Made by a program: the position numbers and the translations under genes
From: Tritonibacter mobilis
GTDB lineage: Bacteria; Pseudomonadota; Alphaproteobacteria; Rhodobacterales; Rhodobacteraceae
Assembly: GCF_001681715.1 (NCBI RefSeq)
Contig: NZ_LNWY01000018.1
Span: 62,001 to 126,000, forward strand
Length of the DNA stretch: 64,000 nucleotides
Direction of reading: 5' to 3'
Shown here: positions 19,260-28,104 of the stretch, one piece after another
Layout: every line of letters begins with the position of its first letter
Position numbering within the stretch: the first letter of the stretch is position 1
Notes under the pieces: model-generated
The model's input: the letters and a program-made list of their open reading frames with translations, nothing else
The model's database searches: none
What the model was told of the DNA's origin: nothing

Positions 19260-19940
19260 ATGCATCACGATTTGAAACTGGACACAGCAGGGGGCGAGAC
19301 GCCAGCATTCAACATGCCTCATGATGATCCCGACCACCCGCATAGCCTGTTGCCATCCGAGCCCGCCCTGCGCGTCAAGGCGCTGGAGACGATTCTGACC
19401 CGCAAGGGGCTGATCGACCCGGCGGCGCTGGATGCCATCATTGATACTTATGAGAATAAGATCGGCCCACAGAACGGCGCGCGCGTGGTGGCGCGGGCTT
19501 GGCATGATCCCGCGTTTCGCGCAGCTCTTTTGCAAGACGCGGATGCGATCTTGGATGAGATGGGTCTCAATGGGCGCCAAGGGGAGCATGTGGTGGTGGT
19601 CGAGAACACGCCAGAGCGCCACAACATGGTCGTCTGCACCCTATGCAGCTGCTACCCGTGGCCGCTGTTGGGGATACCACCGGGGTGGTATAAATCCGAC
19701 GCCTATCGCGCGCGTGCCGTGCGTGAGCCACGCAAAGTTCTGGCGGAATTTGGCGTCACCCTGCCTGACGAGACTGCGGTGCGGGTGTGGGATTCCACCG
19801 CTGAGGTGCGTTATCTGGTGTTGCCAATGCGCCCCGAGGGCACCGAAGGGTGGAGTGAGGACGCCTTAGTAGCGCTTGTGGGGCGCGATTCGATGATTGG
19901 AACCGCATTGGCAACGCCGGCCAGCGAGGCCCCCGCATGA
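19260..19940 (+). CDS. nthA: Nitrile hydratase alpha subunit, cobalt type
   Basis: 226 residues. Hydrates nitriles to amides. The metal-binding motif [11 protein letters not shown] (Cys126, Cys129, Cys131) has Thr at the position that marks cobalt-type enzymes; iron types have Ser. The two last cysteines would be oxidised to sulfinic and sulfenic acids in the mature enzyme. The helical N terminus includes [11 protein letters not shown] and the alpha-subunit fold continues to [20 protein letters not shown] 10 bp upstream supports the ATG at 19260; Met19 is an alternative start. It is divergent from secG and overlaps nthB by 4 bp (ATGA). Confidence 0.95.
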   Translation: MHHDLKLDTAGGETPAFNMPHDDPDHPHSLLPSEPALRVKALETILTRKGLIDPAALDAIIDTYENKIGPQNGARVVARAWHDPAFRAALLQDADAILDEMGLNGRQGEHVVVVENTPERHNMVVCTLCSCYPWPLLGIPPGWYKSDAYRARAVREPRKVLAEFGVTLPDETAVRVWDSTAEVRYLVLPMRPEGTEGWSEDALVALVGRDSMIGTALATPASEAPA

Positions 19941-20623
19941 GCCGCATCCATGATATGGGCGGGCGCTACGGGGACGGGGTGATCCATCCCGAACCTCAGG
20001 ATGCGCCGATCTTTGCGCAGGATTGGCATGCCCGCGCATTGGCGCTGACTCTGGCCTGCGGTGCGTTGGGGCAGTGGAACATTGATATGTCGCGCCATGC
20101 GCGCGAGTGTCTCAGCCCCTCTGACTATATGAACTTCGGCTATTATGAGAAATGGCTGGCCGCGCTGGCGGATCTGTTGGTGGCGCAAGGGGTGTTGAGC
20201 CGTGCGGATCTGAGCGCGGTGTCGGACACGCCAGACACGATCCATCCGCTCGCCGCGCGGCACCTGCCTGCGGCGCGCGTCGCGGCGGTGCTTGCGGCGG
20301 GGGGACCTGCGGATCGCGACAGCACCGTGGCTGCGCGTTATCAGCCCGGCGACATCGTGCGCACGCGGCTAAGCGGCAATAGATCGGTCGATGGCGGCCA
20401 CACCCGGCTGCCCACCTATGCCAGCCACGCCGAGGGGCGGATCTTGCGCCTGCATGGCAGTCACGTCTTTCCCGATTCCAATGCTCATGACCAAGGGGAG
20501 GCACCAGAGCCGCTTTATGCGGTGGTGTTTCAGGCGCAAGCCCTGTGGCCACAGGCGGAGCACCCCGGTGACGAGGTGGTGCTGGATCTGTGGCAAAGCT
20601 ATCTGGAGCCTGTGTCCACATGA
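19937..20623 (+). CDS. nthB: Nitrile hydratase beta subunit
   Basis: 228 residues. Pairs with the alpha subunit to form the active heterodimer. The family start [16 protein letters not shown] is clear, followed by [22 protein letters not shown] and the C-terminal barrel with [10 protein letters not shown] and a closing [13 protein letters not shown]. Start and stop overlap both neighbours by 4 bp (ATGA), which implies translational coupling and roughly equal output of the subunits. Confidence 0.95.
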   Translation: MSRIHDMGGRYGDGVIHPEPQDAPIFAQDWHARALALTLACGALGQWNIDMSRHARECLSPSDYMNFGYYEKWLAALADLLVAQGVLSRADLSAVSDTPDTIHPLAARHLPAARVAAVLAAGGPADRDSTVAARYQPGDIVRTRLSGNRSVDGGHTRLPTYASHAEGRILRLHGSHVFPDSNAHDQGEAPEPLYAVVFQAQALWPQAEHPGDEVVLDLWQSYLEPVST

Positions 20624-20955
20624 CTGACACGCCCCAGCGCCCTGAGCCAGCCTTTGAGGCCCCATGGCACGCGCAGGCCTTTGCGCTGGCGGTGCATCTG
20701 AATGAAAGCGGGCTGTTTACATGGCCCGAATGGGTGGAGCGCTTCTCTGCCGGGTTGCGCCAGGCGGGCCTGAGCCGCGAACTCAATGGCGGTGACGACT
20801 ATTTCACGGTGTGGCTGGCCACGTTGCAAAGGCTGATGGCGGATCAGGGACACACCGATGCGGGCGAGGTGGAACGCATCCGGCAAGGCTGGGCAGAGGC
20901 CTATCTGTCCACGCCGCATGGGGCTCCGGTCCATCTGCCTGATGATGTGATCTAG
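20620..20955 (+). CDS. Nitrile hydratase accessory protein (activator/metallochaperone type)
   Basis: 111 residues. It resembles the N-terminal half of nitrile hydratase beta subunits (FEAPWHAQAFALAVHLNESGLFTWPEWVERF) and belongs with the small accessory proteins encoded next to nitrile hydratase. In cobalt systems these help insert metal into the alpha subunit by subunit swapping. It is coupled to nthB by an ATGA overlap. No NhlF-type cobalt transporter is in the window. Confidence 0.9.
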   Translation: MTDTPQRPEPAFEAPWHAQAFALAVHLNESGLFTWPEWVERFSAGLRQAGLSRELNGGDDYFTVWLATLQRLMADQGHTDAGEVERIRQGWAEAYLSTPHGAPVHLPDDVI

Positions 20956-21130
20956 CGCAGCCCGTTTTAATAATCCTCTTCGGTCGGACAGGCTCCGAGC
21001 CCGTTTTTGCAGTGCGCTTCAGGTGCGGACCTGAGATTGTAACCGTCCTGCGACGAGATTCCGGTTTCCTCGCCCGCGCCGCCTCGCTATACGGGGCGTC
21101 GGTTTCAACCCAGCATGCAAAGGACCTGAG

Positions 21131-22444
21131 ATGGCCAATGTCGTGGTAGTCGGCGCCCAGTGGGGCGATGAAGGTAAGGGCAAGATCGTTGACTGGCTCA
21201 GCGAACGCGCCGATGTGATCGCGCGCTTTCAGGGCGGCCACAACGCCGGCCATACGCTGGTCATCGACAAAAAGGTCTACAAGCTGCACGCGCTGCCTTC
21301 GGGTGTGGTGCGCGGTGGCAAGCTTTCTGTCATCGGCAATGGTGTCGTGCTCGACCCATGGCACCTGATGAAAGAGATCGAGACCGTGCGCGCCCAAGGT
21401 GTGGAGATCACGCCCGAGACGCTGATGATCGCGGAAAATACCCCGCTGATCATGCCGTTCCACGGTGAATTGGACCGCGCCCGCGAAGAGGCGGCCTCCA
21501 AGGGCACCAAGATCGGCACCACCGGTCGCGGCATCGGCCCGGCCTATGAGGACAAAGTGGGCCGCCGCGCCATTCGCGTGGCCGATCTGGCCGATCATGC
21601 GACGCTTGAGGCGCGTGTGGACCGGGCACTTCAGCACCATGACCCACTGCGCAAGGGCCTCGGCGTGGAGCCGATCGACCGTGACGCATTGGTCGACTTG
21701 CTGAAAGAGATCGCGGGCGAGATTCTGCCTTTCGCCGCGCCGGTCTGGAAGGTGATGAACGAGAAGCGCAAAGCGGGCAAACGTATCCTGTTTGAGGGCG
21801 CTCAGGGCGCGCTTCTGGACATTGACTTTGGCACCTATCCCTTTGTGACCTCGTCGAATGTGATCGCCGGTCAGGCGGCAACTGGCGTTGGTATTGGCCC
21901 CAATTCCATCGATTACGTGCTCGGCATCGTCAAAGCCTATACCACCCGCGTGGGCGAAGGCCCGTTCCCGACGGAATTGCTGGGCGCGGACGGCAAACCG
22001 GATGCCGATGGCGAGCGTCTGGGCACCCGGGGTCATGAGTTTGGCACCACCACCGGCCGTCAGCGCCGCTGTGGCTGGTTTGATGCCTGTCTGGTGCGCC
22101 AGACCTGCGCGACCTCCGGCATTAACGGGATTTCCTTGACCAAGCTTGATGTTCTGGACGGGTTTGAGACGCTGAAAATCTGTGTGGGCTATGATCTGGA
22201 CGGCATCCGTCTGGATTACCTGCCGACCGCCGCCGATCAGCAGGCGCGCTGCACGCCAATCTACGAAGAGATGGAAGGCTGGAGCGAGTCCACCGAGGGC
22301 GCGCGCAGCTGGGCAGATCTGCCTGCCAACGCGATCAAATATGTGCGCCGAGTTGAAGAGCTGATCCAATGCCCCGTCGCGCTTTTGTCCACCAGCCCGG
22401 AGCGGGACGACACCATTCTGGTGACCGACCCCTTCGCTGACTGA
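21131..22444 (+). CDS. purA: Adenylosuccinate synthase
   Basis: 437 residues. First step from IMP to AMP, joining aspartate to IMP with GTP. The N terminus has the GDEGKGK P-loop ([20 protein letters not shown]), and [14 protein letters not shown] and the C-terminal [10 protein letters not shown] guanine-binding segment follow. The stop and the next start overlap (TGATG), coupling it to DUF2842. The 175-bp upstream gap contains a 6-bp dyad (TCAGGT/ACCTGA at 21019-21034). Confidence 0.98.
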   Translation: MANVVVVGAQWGDEGKGKIVDWLSERADVIARFQGGHNAGHTLVIDKKVYKLHALPSGVVRGGKLSVIGNGVVLDPWHLMKEIETVRAQGVEITPETLMIAENTPLIMPFHGELDRAREEAASKGTKIGTTGRGIGPAYEDKVGRRAIRVADLADHATLEARVDRALQHHDPLRKGLGVEPIDRDALVDLLKEIAGEILPFAAPVWKVMNEKRKAGKRILFEGAQGALLDIDFGTYPFVTSSNVIAGQAATGVGIGPNSIDYVLGIVKAYTTRVGEGPFPTELLGADGKPDADGERLGTRGHEFGTTTGRQRRCGWFDACLVRQTCATSGINGISLTKLDVLDGFETLKICVGYDLDGIRLDYLPTAADQQARCTPIYEEMEGWSESTEGARSWADLPANAIKYVRRVEELIQCPVALLSTSPERDDTILVTDPFAD

Positions 22445-22689
22445 TGGCAAAGGATGGTCTCAGCTACCGCGCCCGGAGGATCTGGGCGCTGGTGATCCTG
22501 CTTGTGGGGATGCCGCTCTATATTGTGCTGGCGGTGACGATCATGAATCTGCTGGGTCGCCCGCCGATCTGGTTGGAACTGCTGGTCTACATCGCGCTGG
22601 GCGTGGTGTGGGTGCTGCCGTTCAAGTTCGTTTTCAAAGGTGTCGGCAAGGAAGATCCCGACGCGCTCCACGACGAACATCCAAAGTAA
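22444..22689 (+). CDS. DUF2842 small membrane protein
   Basis: 81 residues with two membrane helices (about 12-34 and 43-63) linked by the short loop GRPPIWLE, and a polar C-terminal tail. I recognise it as DUF2842, a small inner-membrane family of alphaproteobacteria with no known function. The ATG shares bases with the purA stop, so it is translated by coupling and may be linked to purine synthesis only by position. Confidence 0.85.
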   Translation: MAKDGLSYRARRIWALVILLVGMPLYIVLAVTIMNLLGRPPIWLELLVYIALGVVWVLPFKFVFKGVGKEDPDALHDEHPK

Positions 22690-22717
22690 CAAGGCCCCGC
22701 AGAGGCGCATATATTGT

Positions 22718-22848
22718 GAGGGCGGGAGGCTCCCGTCCGTGCTCCGTGCCCCTTGCGGGACCCATCGCCCAGTTGGGCCCGGCGCCGCGCTCCCCGCAGG
22801 GGAGCGCGGCGCCGGTCGCTTCGGGCAAAGCCCGAAGCGAAACACCTC
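22718..22848 (+). repeat. Mosaic palindromic repeat, family A copy 3 (longest)
   Basis: The G-rich module (GGGCGGGAGGCTCCCG) is followed by GTTGGGCC (22772-22779) and a perfect 15-bp hairpin GGCGCCGCGCTCCCC with loop GCA (22781-22813). A second perfect 10-bp hairpin CGCTTCGGGC/GCCCGAAGCG with loop AAA (22817-22839) and the tail GAAACACCTC complete it. The second hairpin and tail are shared with copy 4. It lies between two tail-to-tail genes. Confidence 0.75.
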
Positions 22849-22898
22849 AGACATTGTCGTCAACCTATCGCGACATGAAGGGTTTGATATCAAACAAA

Positions 22899-22927
22899 AA
22901 CACCGCCCATTTCAGGGCGGTGTTTTT
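22899..22927. terminator. Bidirectional terminator
   Basis: Stem AACACCGCCC/GGGCGGTGTT with loop ATTTCA, followed by TTTTTT on the plus strand and a T-rich run on the minus strand. It serves DUF2842 and the convergent 22958 gene. Confidence 0.85.
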
Positions 22928-22957
22928 TGATCATCGATACCATGGCGGCTGTGGCGG

Positions 22958-25270
22958 TTAGCCTGCCGCGCGGTTGCCGGGGCGGAAGCCGATTTGTGAA
23001 GACACCGAGAAGCGCCCATTGGAGGCCTTCTTCAGCTTGCCTTCACGCAGCAACATGCCAAAGGAGCGCAGGCTGTCCTCGCGGTTGAAATCATCCTGCC
23101 CTTCAAGCATGCGCACCTTGTTGATCAGCTGCGGGCGGGAGAAACTCTCGCGGCCTTCCACAAAACTCATGTAAGAGGCAGCAGCTTCCAGCAGTTCATG
23201 CAGCTCCACCGCGCCTTTTTCCGTCGCATAGGTGGCAAAAGCGCCGTCCTGTTGCCGCGCCGCAGGTGCGCTGTCGTCCTCGTCAGACCCCATCAGCACG
23301 CTGGAGACCCGACGGGGACGCACTGGCGTATCCGACGGCTGTGCTTGTGCGGCTGCGGCAGGTTTTTCTTCTGGGGTCGGGTCGATACGCTGCTCGGCCA
23401 CCAGTTTCAGTGGTGCGGGGCGCGCCTGACCTGCGCCGCGAGCGGCACCGTCGTCAGATCCCCCACGGGACGGGCGGACCACATGGGCGAGATCCTCGCG
23501 GAAGGCGCGGGTGCGGGCCTCGCGGCGGGCGTCATCCGATTCGCCGGTATCCGCCTGCGCCGCAGCCACCGCCGCACGCAGTTGATTATAGGTTTCGCGC
23601 GATGAGGCTGCATCCTCGTCGCTCAGACGGTCGTCGGCAGCCGCCATCAAACGCGAGACATCCCCGTCGGTCGACGCATCCGAAGAAGTCAGAATCTCGC
23701 GCGCGGGGCGTTCTGCCGCAACAGGCGCCTCTGGCGCGACCTCGGCATGGTCTTCCTCAAACGCATCGTCTTCTGCCGGGGTCGCATCCGCCTGTGATCC
23801 GCTGGAGGCCATCAATTCGGCCTCAACGGCGGCCAGTTCGGCCATCAGATCAGCTTCTTCATCTTCCGAGAGGCTGCTTTCTTTGGGCGCGGCGGGGGCG
23901 ATGGCTTTGGGGGCGTCAGCGGCCGGTTCGCGGCGCGGGGTTACATCTTCTGCGGTGGCGTCGATCAGAGAGCCATCCGCCTGTGCACGTTTCACACGGA
24001 TCACCCGACCACGCACTGGACGGCGCGGGCGGATTGGTTCTGCCGGGGCCTCAGCCGCTGCTGGTTTCTCTTCCGCCGCGTTTGCGTGGCTTTCGGCCTC
24101 AGCAGACGGTGCCGCTGCTGTCGCGTCTGAAGCGTCCTGTGTTTCTGGGGCTTCTGGCTGGCCCTCATCTGAGGCAGTCGTGCCATCAGAGTCTTCGGGC
24201 GTGGCCTGCACGTTCCGAGTGACGCGGATGGTGCGCGCCTTAAGGGGGCGCTGAGGGCGCACCGGCTGTGCCTGCGCCTCTGGCTCGTCCGCACTCTCGT
24301 CAGAGAGAGTGTCTTGGGCGATGGTTTCAGACACCGTGTCGGCGTCGCTCTCGTCCTCTGCGTCATCCGAGACCGGCGCATCCACACGCGCACCGGTCAG
24401 GTCCAGCCGATCCAGAATGTCGCTGACGGATTCTTCATGCGTTGCTTCGTCCTCGAACGGCTCATCGTCACGCAGATCGTCTTCAAAGGCAGTCGCTACA
24501 TCCTCGGGCAGGTTGTTTTCACCGGTGCTGACCGCATCGGCGTGTTCATCCTCGATGAATTCTTCGCTGCGGTTGGGGGTTTTGGCGACGACGGCGCGGA
24601 TGCGCTGCAGCTTGGCTGCAATGCTGTCGGTGGCAGGAACGGTATCTTCGGACCGCGGGGCCGGGTCCAGGACATCCTCGGCCATCAGGTCATCTGCGAG
24701 GTCCGCTTGAATGTCGTCTTGAATATCATCCGCCTCATCCGCATCAGTGGCGAGATCCTCGGCGCGTGTTTCGCGAAGCGCGCTGCTCACATCTGCAAGG
24801 ACTGAGTCTGACGCTGCATCTGTATCCTCGGCAGTGGTTTCAGTCACCGCTTCGCGATCTTCTGCGATCTGATCTGCGATTTCAGCAGTCGTTGCGGGCG
24901 AATCGGTGACCGGCTCCACCGCATCGGCGTCCTTGGTTGCAGTCTCTTCGAGTGGAGGCTCTGCGCGGGTCTCCGCGGCAGGCGTGGCCACCTGAGCGGG
25001 CGCCGTAGGTGCAGCGGCGGCAGCGCGCAGATGAATGCCGCTGTCGCTGCTGCGGGCCTCAACCTGGCGGGCAATTTCACGCTGGGCGATCCGGGCCATC
25101 ATCTCGGCATCTGGCTGGGGCGGTTCCGCACCAAAGTAACGGTCATCCGCAGCCAGATCACGAAAGTACTCGGCAATCGCTTTCATCGTGTCAAAGGAGT
25201 CTTCGAACCCCTCAAGGGTGCACGAAAACGTTCCATAAGAAACGGTTAAAACTTTGTTATTCTGTACCAT
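22958..25270 (-). CDS. Large acidic protein with conserved ends and three basic islands
   Basis: 770 residues from the ATG at 25270 (GAGGA upstream); an in-frame ATG 15 codons earlier lacks a ribosome site. The ordered N terminus (1-75) starts MVQNNKVLTVSYGTFSCTLE and reads FDTMKAIAEYFRDLAADDRYFG. A C-terminal domain (about 675-770) has ELHELLEAAASYMSFVEGRE and ends SVSSQIGFRPGN. Between them lie about 600 residues of Ala/Glu/Asp-rich, probably disordered sequence. Embedded in this are basic motifs PVRPQRPLKARTIRVTRN (336-353), PIRPRRPVRGRVIRVKRA (412-429) and PVRPRRV (649-655). I know similar proteins from Rhodobacterales genomes without an assigned role. It has no signal peptide or membrane helix, so it is probably cytoplasmic. 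Confidence 0.75.
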   Translation of the reverse strand: MVQNNKVLTVSYGTFSCTLEGFEDSFDTMKAIAEYFRDLAADDRYFGAEPPQPDAEMMARIAQREIARQVEARSSDSGIHLRAAAAAPTAPAQVATPAAETRAEPPLEETATKDADAVEPVTDSPATTAEIADQIAEDREAVTETTAEDTDAASDSVLADVSSALRETRAEDLATDADEADDIQDDIQADLADDLMAEDVLDPAPRSEDTVPATDSIAAKLQRIRAVVAKTPNRSEEFIEDEHADAVSTGENNLPEDVATAFEDDLRDDEPFEDEATHEESVSDILDRLDLTGARVDAPVSDDAEDESDADTVSETIAQDTLSDESADEPEAQAQPVRPQRPLKARTIRVTRNVQATPEDSDGTTASDEGQPEAPETQDASDATAAAPSAEAESHANAAEEKPAAAEAPAEPIRPRRPVRGRVIRVKRAQADGSLIDATAEDVTPRREPAADAPKAIAPAAPKESSLSEDEEADLMAELAAVEAELMASSGSQADATPAEDDAFEEDHAEVAPEAPVAAERPAREILTSSDASTDGDVSRLMAAADDRLSDEDAASSRETYNQLRAAVAAAQADTGESDDARREARTRAFREDLAHVVRPSRGGSDDGAARGAGQARPAPLKLVAEQRIDPTPEEKPAAAAQAQPSDTPVRPRRVSSVLMGSDEDDSAPAARQQDGAFATYATEKGAVELHELLEAAASYMSFVEGRESFSRPQLINKVRMLEGQDDFNREDSLRSFGMLLREGKLKKASNGRFSVSSQIGFRPGNRAAG

Positions 25271-25407
25271 TCGTCGGCTCGTCCTCAGCAAAGTCGCAAG
25301 GTCAACACTATTCATCTTCGGGTCAAATTCGGCCCGACTCCTAGCAATTGTTCGTATAATTTTGTGTTTACATTGTGGCTTGTTTCCATTTCTGCCAGAT
25401 ATCCTCC

Positions 25408-26079
25408 ATGACAGAGGTAATTGTTCAGGAAACCGCCCCGGTCACGCTGATTGGCGGGGGGGATGTCACCAGATCTGATCTGGCCGAAGCGCTGGCGCAT
25501 GCGCCGGGTCTGGTTGCCATCGACAGTGGCGCGGATCAGGCGCTGGCGCTTGGGCATCGGCCTCGGGCGGTGATCGGTGATTTCGACTCGGTGTCTGATG
25601 CGACCCGTGCGGCCCTCTCTGAGAGTATACTGCATCTTGTTGAAGAACAGGAGACGACCGATTTCGACAAGGCCCTGCGGTCGGTCAACGCGCCTCTGGT
25701 ACTGGCTGTTGGCGTTCTGGGCGCGCGTCTGGATCACCAGTTGGCCGCGCTCAATGTTTTGGTGCAGCCACATGCGGCCAGTTGCATTCTGATCGGCGCG
25801 CATGAGCTGGTGGTGCATCTGACCACACCGCTGGAGGTGGCACTGAACGCGGGCGATGTGGTCTCACTCTTTCCGCTGTGTCCCGTCACCGGGCGTTCGC
25901 AGGGGCTGGAGTGGCCCATCGAGGGGCTAAACCTGTCGCCGATGTCGCGCATTGGCACCTCTAATCGCGCCACCGGGCCGATCCGGATCGAGGTGGACGG
26001 GCCGGGACTGCTGGCGATGCTGCCGCGGCACTGCCTCGGTGGGCTTATTCAGGCGATGCAGGCAGGCCGGTCTTGCTGA
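25408..26079 (+). CDS. Thiamine pyrophosphokinase
   Basis: 223 residues. Transfers pyrophosphate from ATP to thiamine to give thiamine diphosphate. The family motifs VAIDSGADQAL, VIGDFDS and TTDFDKAL (acidic metal and ATP site) and GVLGARLDHQLA are all present, with a C-terminal beta domain containing the LEWPIEGLNLSP thiamine-binding loop. The ATG at 25408 is used because the 11 residues before it do not fit the family. The ribosome site is weak. The 3' end overlaps the convergent EamA gene by 35 bp. Confidence 0.92.
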   Translation: MTEVIVQETAPVTLIGGGDVTRSDLAEALAHAPGLVAIDSGADQALALGHRPRAVIGDFDSVSDATRAALSESILHLVEEQETTDFDKALRSVNAPLVLAVGVLGARLDHQLAALNVLVQPHAASCILIGAHELVVHLTTPLEVALNAGDVVSLFPLCPVTGRSQGLEWPIEGLNLSPMSRIGTSNRATGPIRIEVDGPGLLAMLPRHCLGGLIQAMQAGRSC

Positions 26080-27022
26080 TCGGGGTTGGGTCCACTTTGC
26101 GCGCCGCACGGCTGACGCTGCGTTCGCGCATCACCGCATAAAGCCCTGCCGCCATGGTTAACGCGATCCCGCAGGTGGCGATCGTGTTGGGCAGTTCAGA
26201 AAAGAACAGCCAGCCGACAAAGACCGCAACCGGGATCTCCAGATATTGCATCGAAGCCAGCGTGCTGGTGGGCGCATAGCGCAGCGACCATGTCATCAAC
26301 AGATGCGCAATGGTGCCCAAAACCCCCGCTAGCAGTAGCAGGTTCACCTCTGGGCGGGCGGGCAGTGTGGTGTTCAGCTCTTTGAGCTCAAACTGTGCGC
26401 CAAGCGCAAAGAGCCCCGCCATCAGAACGCAGGCAATGCCACCGGACACGGCCTGTATGGCGATGGGATCGGTTTCGCGGGCGATGGTGCGTGTCACCAT
26501 CATAAAGACCGCAAAGATCACCGCCACCGCCAAGGGCCAGAGCGCGTTCAGGCCCACCGCGGCAAAGCTCGGCTGGATCACCAGAAGCGTGCCGACAAAC
26601 CCCACGATACAGGCCAGAAGGCGGCGCAGGCCGACATCTTCCTTGAGGACATATTTGCCCAAGAGCAGCATGATGAAGGGCATCACAAAGGCAATGGCCA
26701 CCGCATCCGCCAAAGGCAGGAATCGCAGCGCCATGAACATCGCGGTGATGCCCGCCATCTGTAGCACCGTGCGCAGCAGCACGATGGGCATGATGCGCGC
26801 AGGCAGGCGCAGAGAGATCCCCAGCATCAGCGCCACCGGTGCGAGGGTTATTCCCTGTGCTGCAAAGCGGACAAAGACGATTTGCCCCACCGGAATGCGC
26901 GTCGACAGAAGCTTTGCCACTGCATCGCCAAGTGGAATGAGGGCGCAAAAGCCCAGCATCAAGGCAATGCCAAGAAGCGGGCGATCCATCGTATCGGGGG
27001 TGGCGGCAGATGTTTGGCTCAT
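26045..27022 (-). CDS. EamA/DMT-type transporter
   Basis: 325 residues with ten predicted membrane helices arranged as two EamA repeats, the second opening near VNLLLLAGVLGTIAHLLMTWSLRYAPTS (shortened). The family exports amino acids, metabolites or drugs; substrate unknown. The basic cytoplasmic tail (RERSVSRAARKVDP) supports topology. The last 35 bp run into the end of the thiamine pyrophosphokinase gene on the other strand. Confidence 0.88.
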   Translation of the reverse strand: MSQTSAATPDTMDRPLLGIALMLGFCALIPLGDAVAKLLSTRIPVGQIVFVRFAAQGITLAPVALMLGISLRLPARIMPIVLLRTVLQMAGITAMFMALRFLPLADAVAIAFVMPFIMLLLGKYVLKEDVGLRRLLACIVGFVGTLLVIQPSFAAVGLNALWPLAVAVIFAVFMMVTRTIARETDPIAIQAVSGGIACVLMAGLFALGAQFELKELNTTLPARPEVNLLLLAGVLGTIAHLLMTWSLRYAPTSTLASMQYLEIPVAVFVGWLFFSELPNTIATCGIALTMAAGLYAVMRERSVSRAARKVDPTPISKTGLPASPE

Positions 27023-27093
27023 CCGGCGACGCTAGGGGCGGCGGCAGGGCTTGGCAAGTGGTGAATATGTTCAGAAGTTGTGGGCTTTAGACG

Positions 27094-28005
27094 CTATCGC
27101 GCCTGCCGGAGAGGCGCTGCGTCGACCTGCGCGGTCTGCTGCAGCAGGAGGTCGTCCCAGGCGGCCTCGTTGCCCGCACCGAGACCCGCTCCGAGACCTG
27201 CACCGAGAAAGCTCACATGGTCCAGGTGCTTCAGCCCATAGGTGCCGGGATCAAACATGCGCAATTGGGTGCGGCTGGGCGCAAAATGCGCCGCATACCG
27301 CTGAACCGCGACGGGGGGCACAACGACATCATCCGTCGCCACGCAGAGTTCCAGTGGCGGATGGAGCGCGTCGAAATCGGGCTGTGGCAGAGATCGGCCA
27401 ATGTCGCTGGCAAAGAAATCCCGCCGCGTGCACCAGCGGCGCCATTGCCAGTAGACCCCGGCAGGCAGATCTGCGCCAAGCCCGAGCCGCCGTCCCGGCA
27501 GATAGCCTGTCACCGCCGTTGCAAGCGGGCCAAGCAGGAACCAGAAGGCTAGAACCTTGGGCAGATAGCTCCAGGGGTGATCCCAGTGATGTGTCATCCC
27601 GGACCCCAGCGTGATGATCCGTGAGACCCGCGCGGGATAAGTGTGAAACGCAACGCCCAACCCGCCCAACGAATGCCCAAGCACCCAAAGCGGCCCGGTG
27701 GGGGCAAGCTCGGCCAGTTTGCGTTGTGCTGCGTCCTGATCGGCAACCGCCCAATCCGCCATGGAGGCGGGGCTGTTGCGGATCGGGCCACGCAGCGAGT
27801 CGCCAAAATCCCGGTAGTCATAGGTCAGGGTGCCAATGCCCCGCTCAGCGGCCCATGCCGCAAAATGACGATAAAACCGCTGCGGCACGCCGGTTGCCCC
27901 ATGCAGAACCATGGCCGCCTGCATTTGCCCCTGCGCCGGATACCACTGGCCCACAAGCGGGCTGCTGCTGGGGCCAAAGGGGATGGTTTCGGGCGTGGGG
28001 GACAT
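27094..28005 (-). CDS. Alpha/beta hydrolase
   Basis: 303 residues. The nucleophile elbow GHSLGG sits after the oxyanion-type MVLHGATGV segment. The expected acid (ATDDVVVPP) and histidine (LKHLDHVSF) follow in order. Substrate is unknown; the family includes esterases and lipases. The short repeat LGAG occurs three times in a row near residues 270-282. It is divergently transcribed from a TetR regulator with two operator-like dyads between them, so it is the likely target of that regulator. Confidence 0.88.
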   Translation of the reverse strand: MSPTPETIPFGPSSSPLVGQWYPAQGQMQAAMVLHGATGVPQRFYRHFAAWAAERGIGTLTYDYRDFGDSLRGPIRNSPASMADWAVADQDAAQRKLAELAPTGPLWVLGHSLGGLGVAFHTYPARVSRIITLGSGMTHHWDHPWSYLPKVLAFWFLLGPLATAVTGYLPGRRLGLGADLPAGVYWQWRRWCTRRDFFASDIGRSLPQPDFDALHPPLELCVATDDVVVPPVAVQRYAAHFAPSRTQLRMFDPGTYGLKHLDHVSFLGAGLGAGLGAGNEAAWDDLLLQQTAQVDAAPLRQAR

Positions 28006-28043
28006 GGGAGATCACCTCTGACTGTGTGTAGTCTGACTGGGTG

Positions 28044-28059
28044 TAGACCAGTCGGTCTA
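28044..28059. promoter_or_regulatory. TetR operator 1
   Basis: Perfect dyad TAGACC-AGTC-GGTCTA, 39 bp before the hydrolase start and 46 bp before the TetR start. Its form matches operators known for TetR regulators of the LmrA/YxaF group. Confidence 0.8.
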
Positions 28060-28069
28060 ATCACATATG

Positions 28070-28085
28070 TAGACCAATCGGTCCA
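28070..28085. promoter_or_regulatory. TetR operator 2
   Basis: TAGACC-AATC-GGTCCA, one mismatch from operator 1 in the arms, placed 26 bp (start to start) to its right and 20 bp before the tetR ATG, where binding would block its own expression. Confidence 0.78.
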
Positions 28086-28104
28086 ATGAGGCTATTCCTT
28101 TTTT

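Noticed and set aside
20987-21008. GGCT-CCG-AGCC hairpin and T-run after the nitrile hydratase operon
   Set aside because: Four-bp stem is too short to call a terminator with confidence.
20804-22450. 548-codon minus-strand frame opposite purA
   Set aside because: Shadow of the adenylosuccinate synthase gene.
27166-27210. Tandem LGAG codons in the hydrolase gene as a microsatellite-type phase-variation tract
   Set aside because: Only three imperfect in-frame copies; frame-shifting slippage is unlikely with a 12-base unit.
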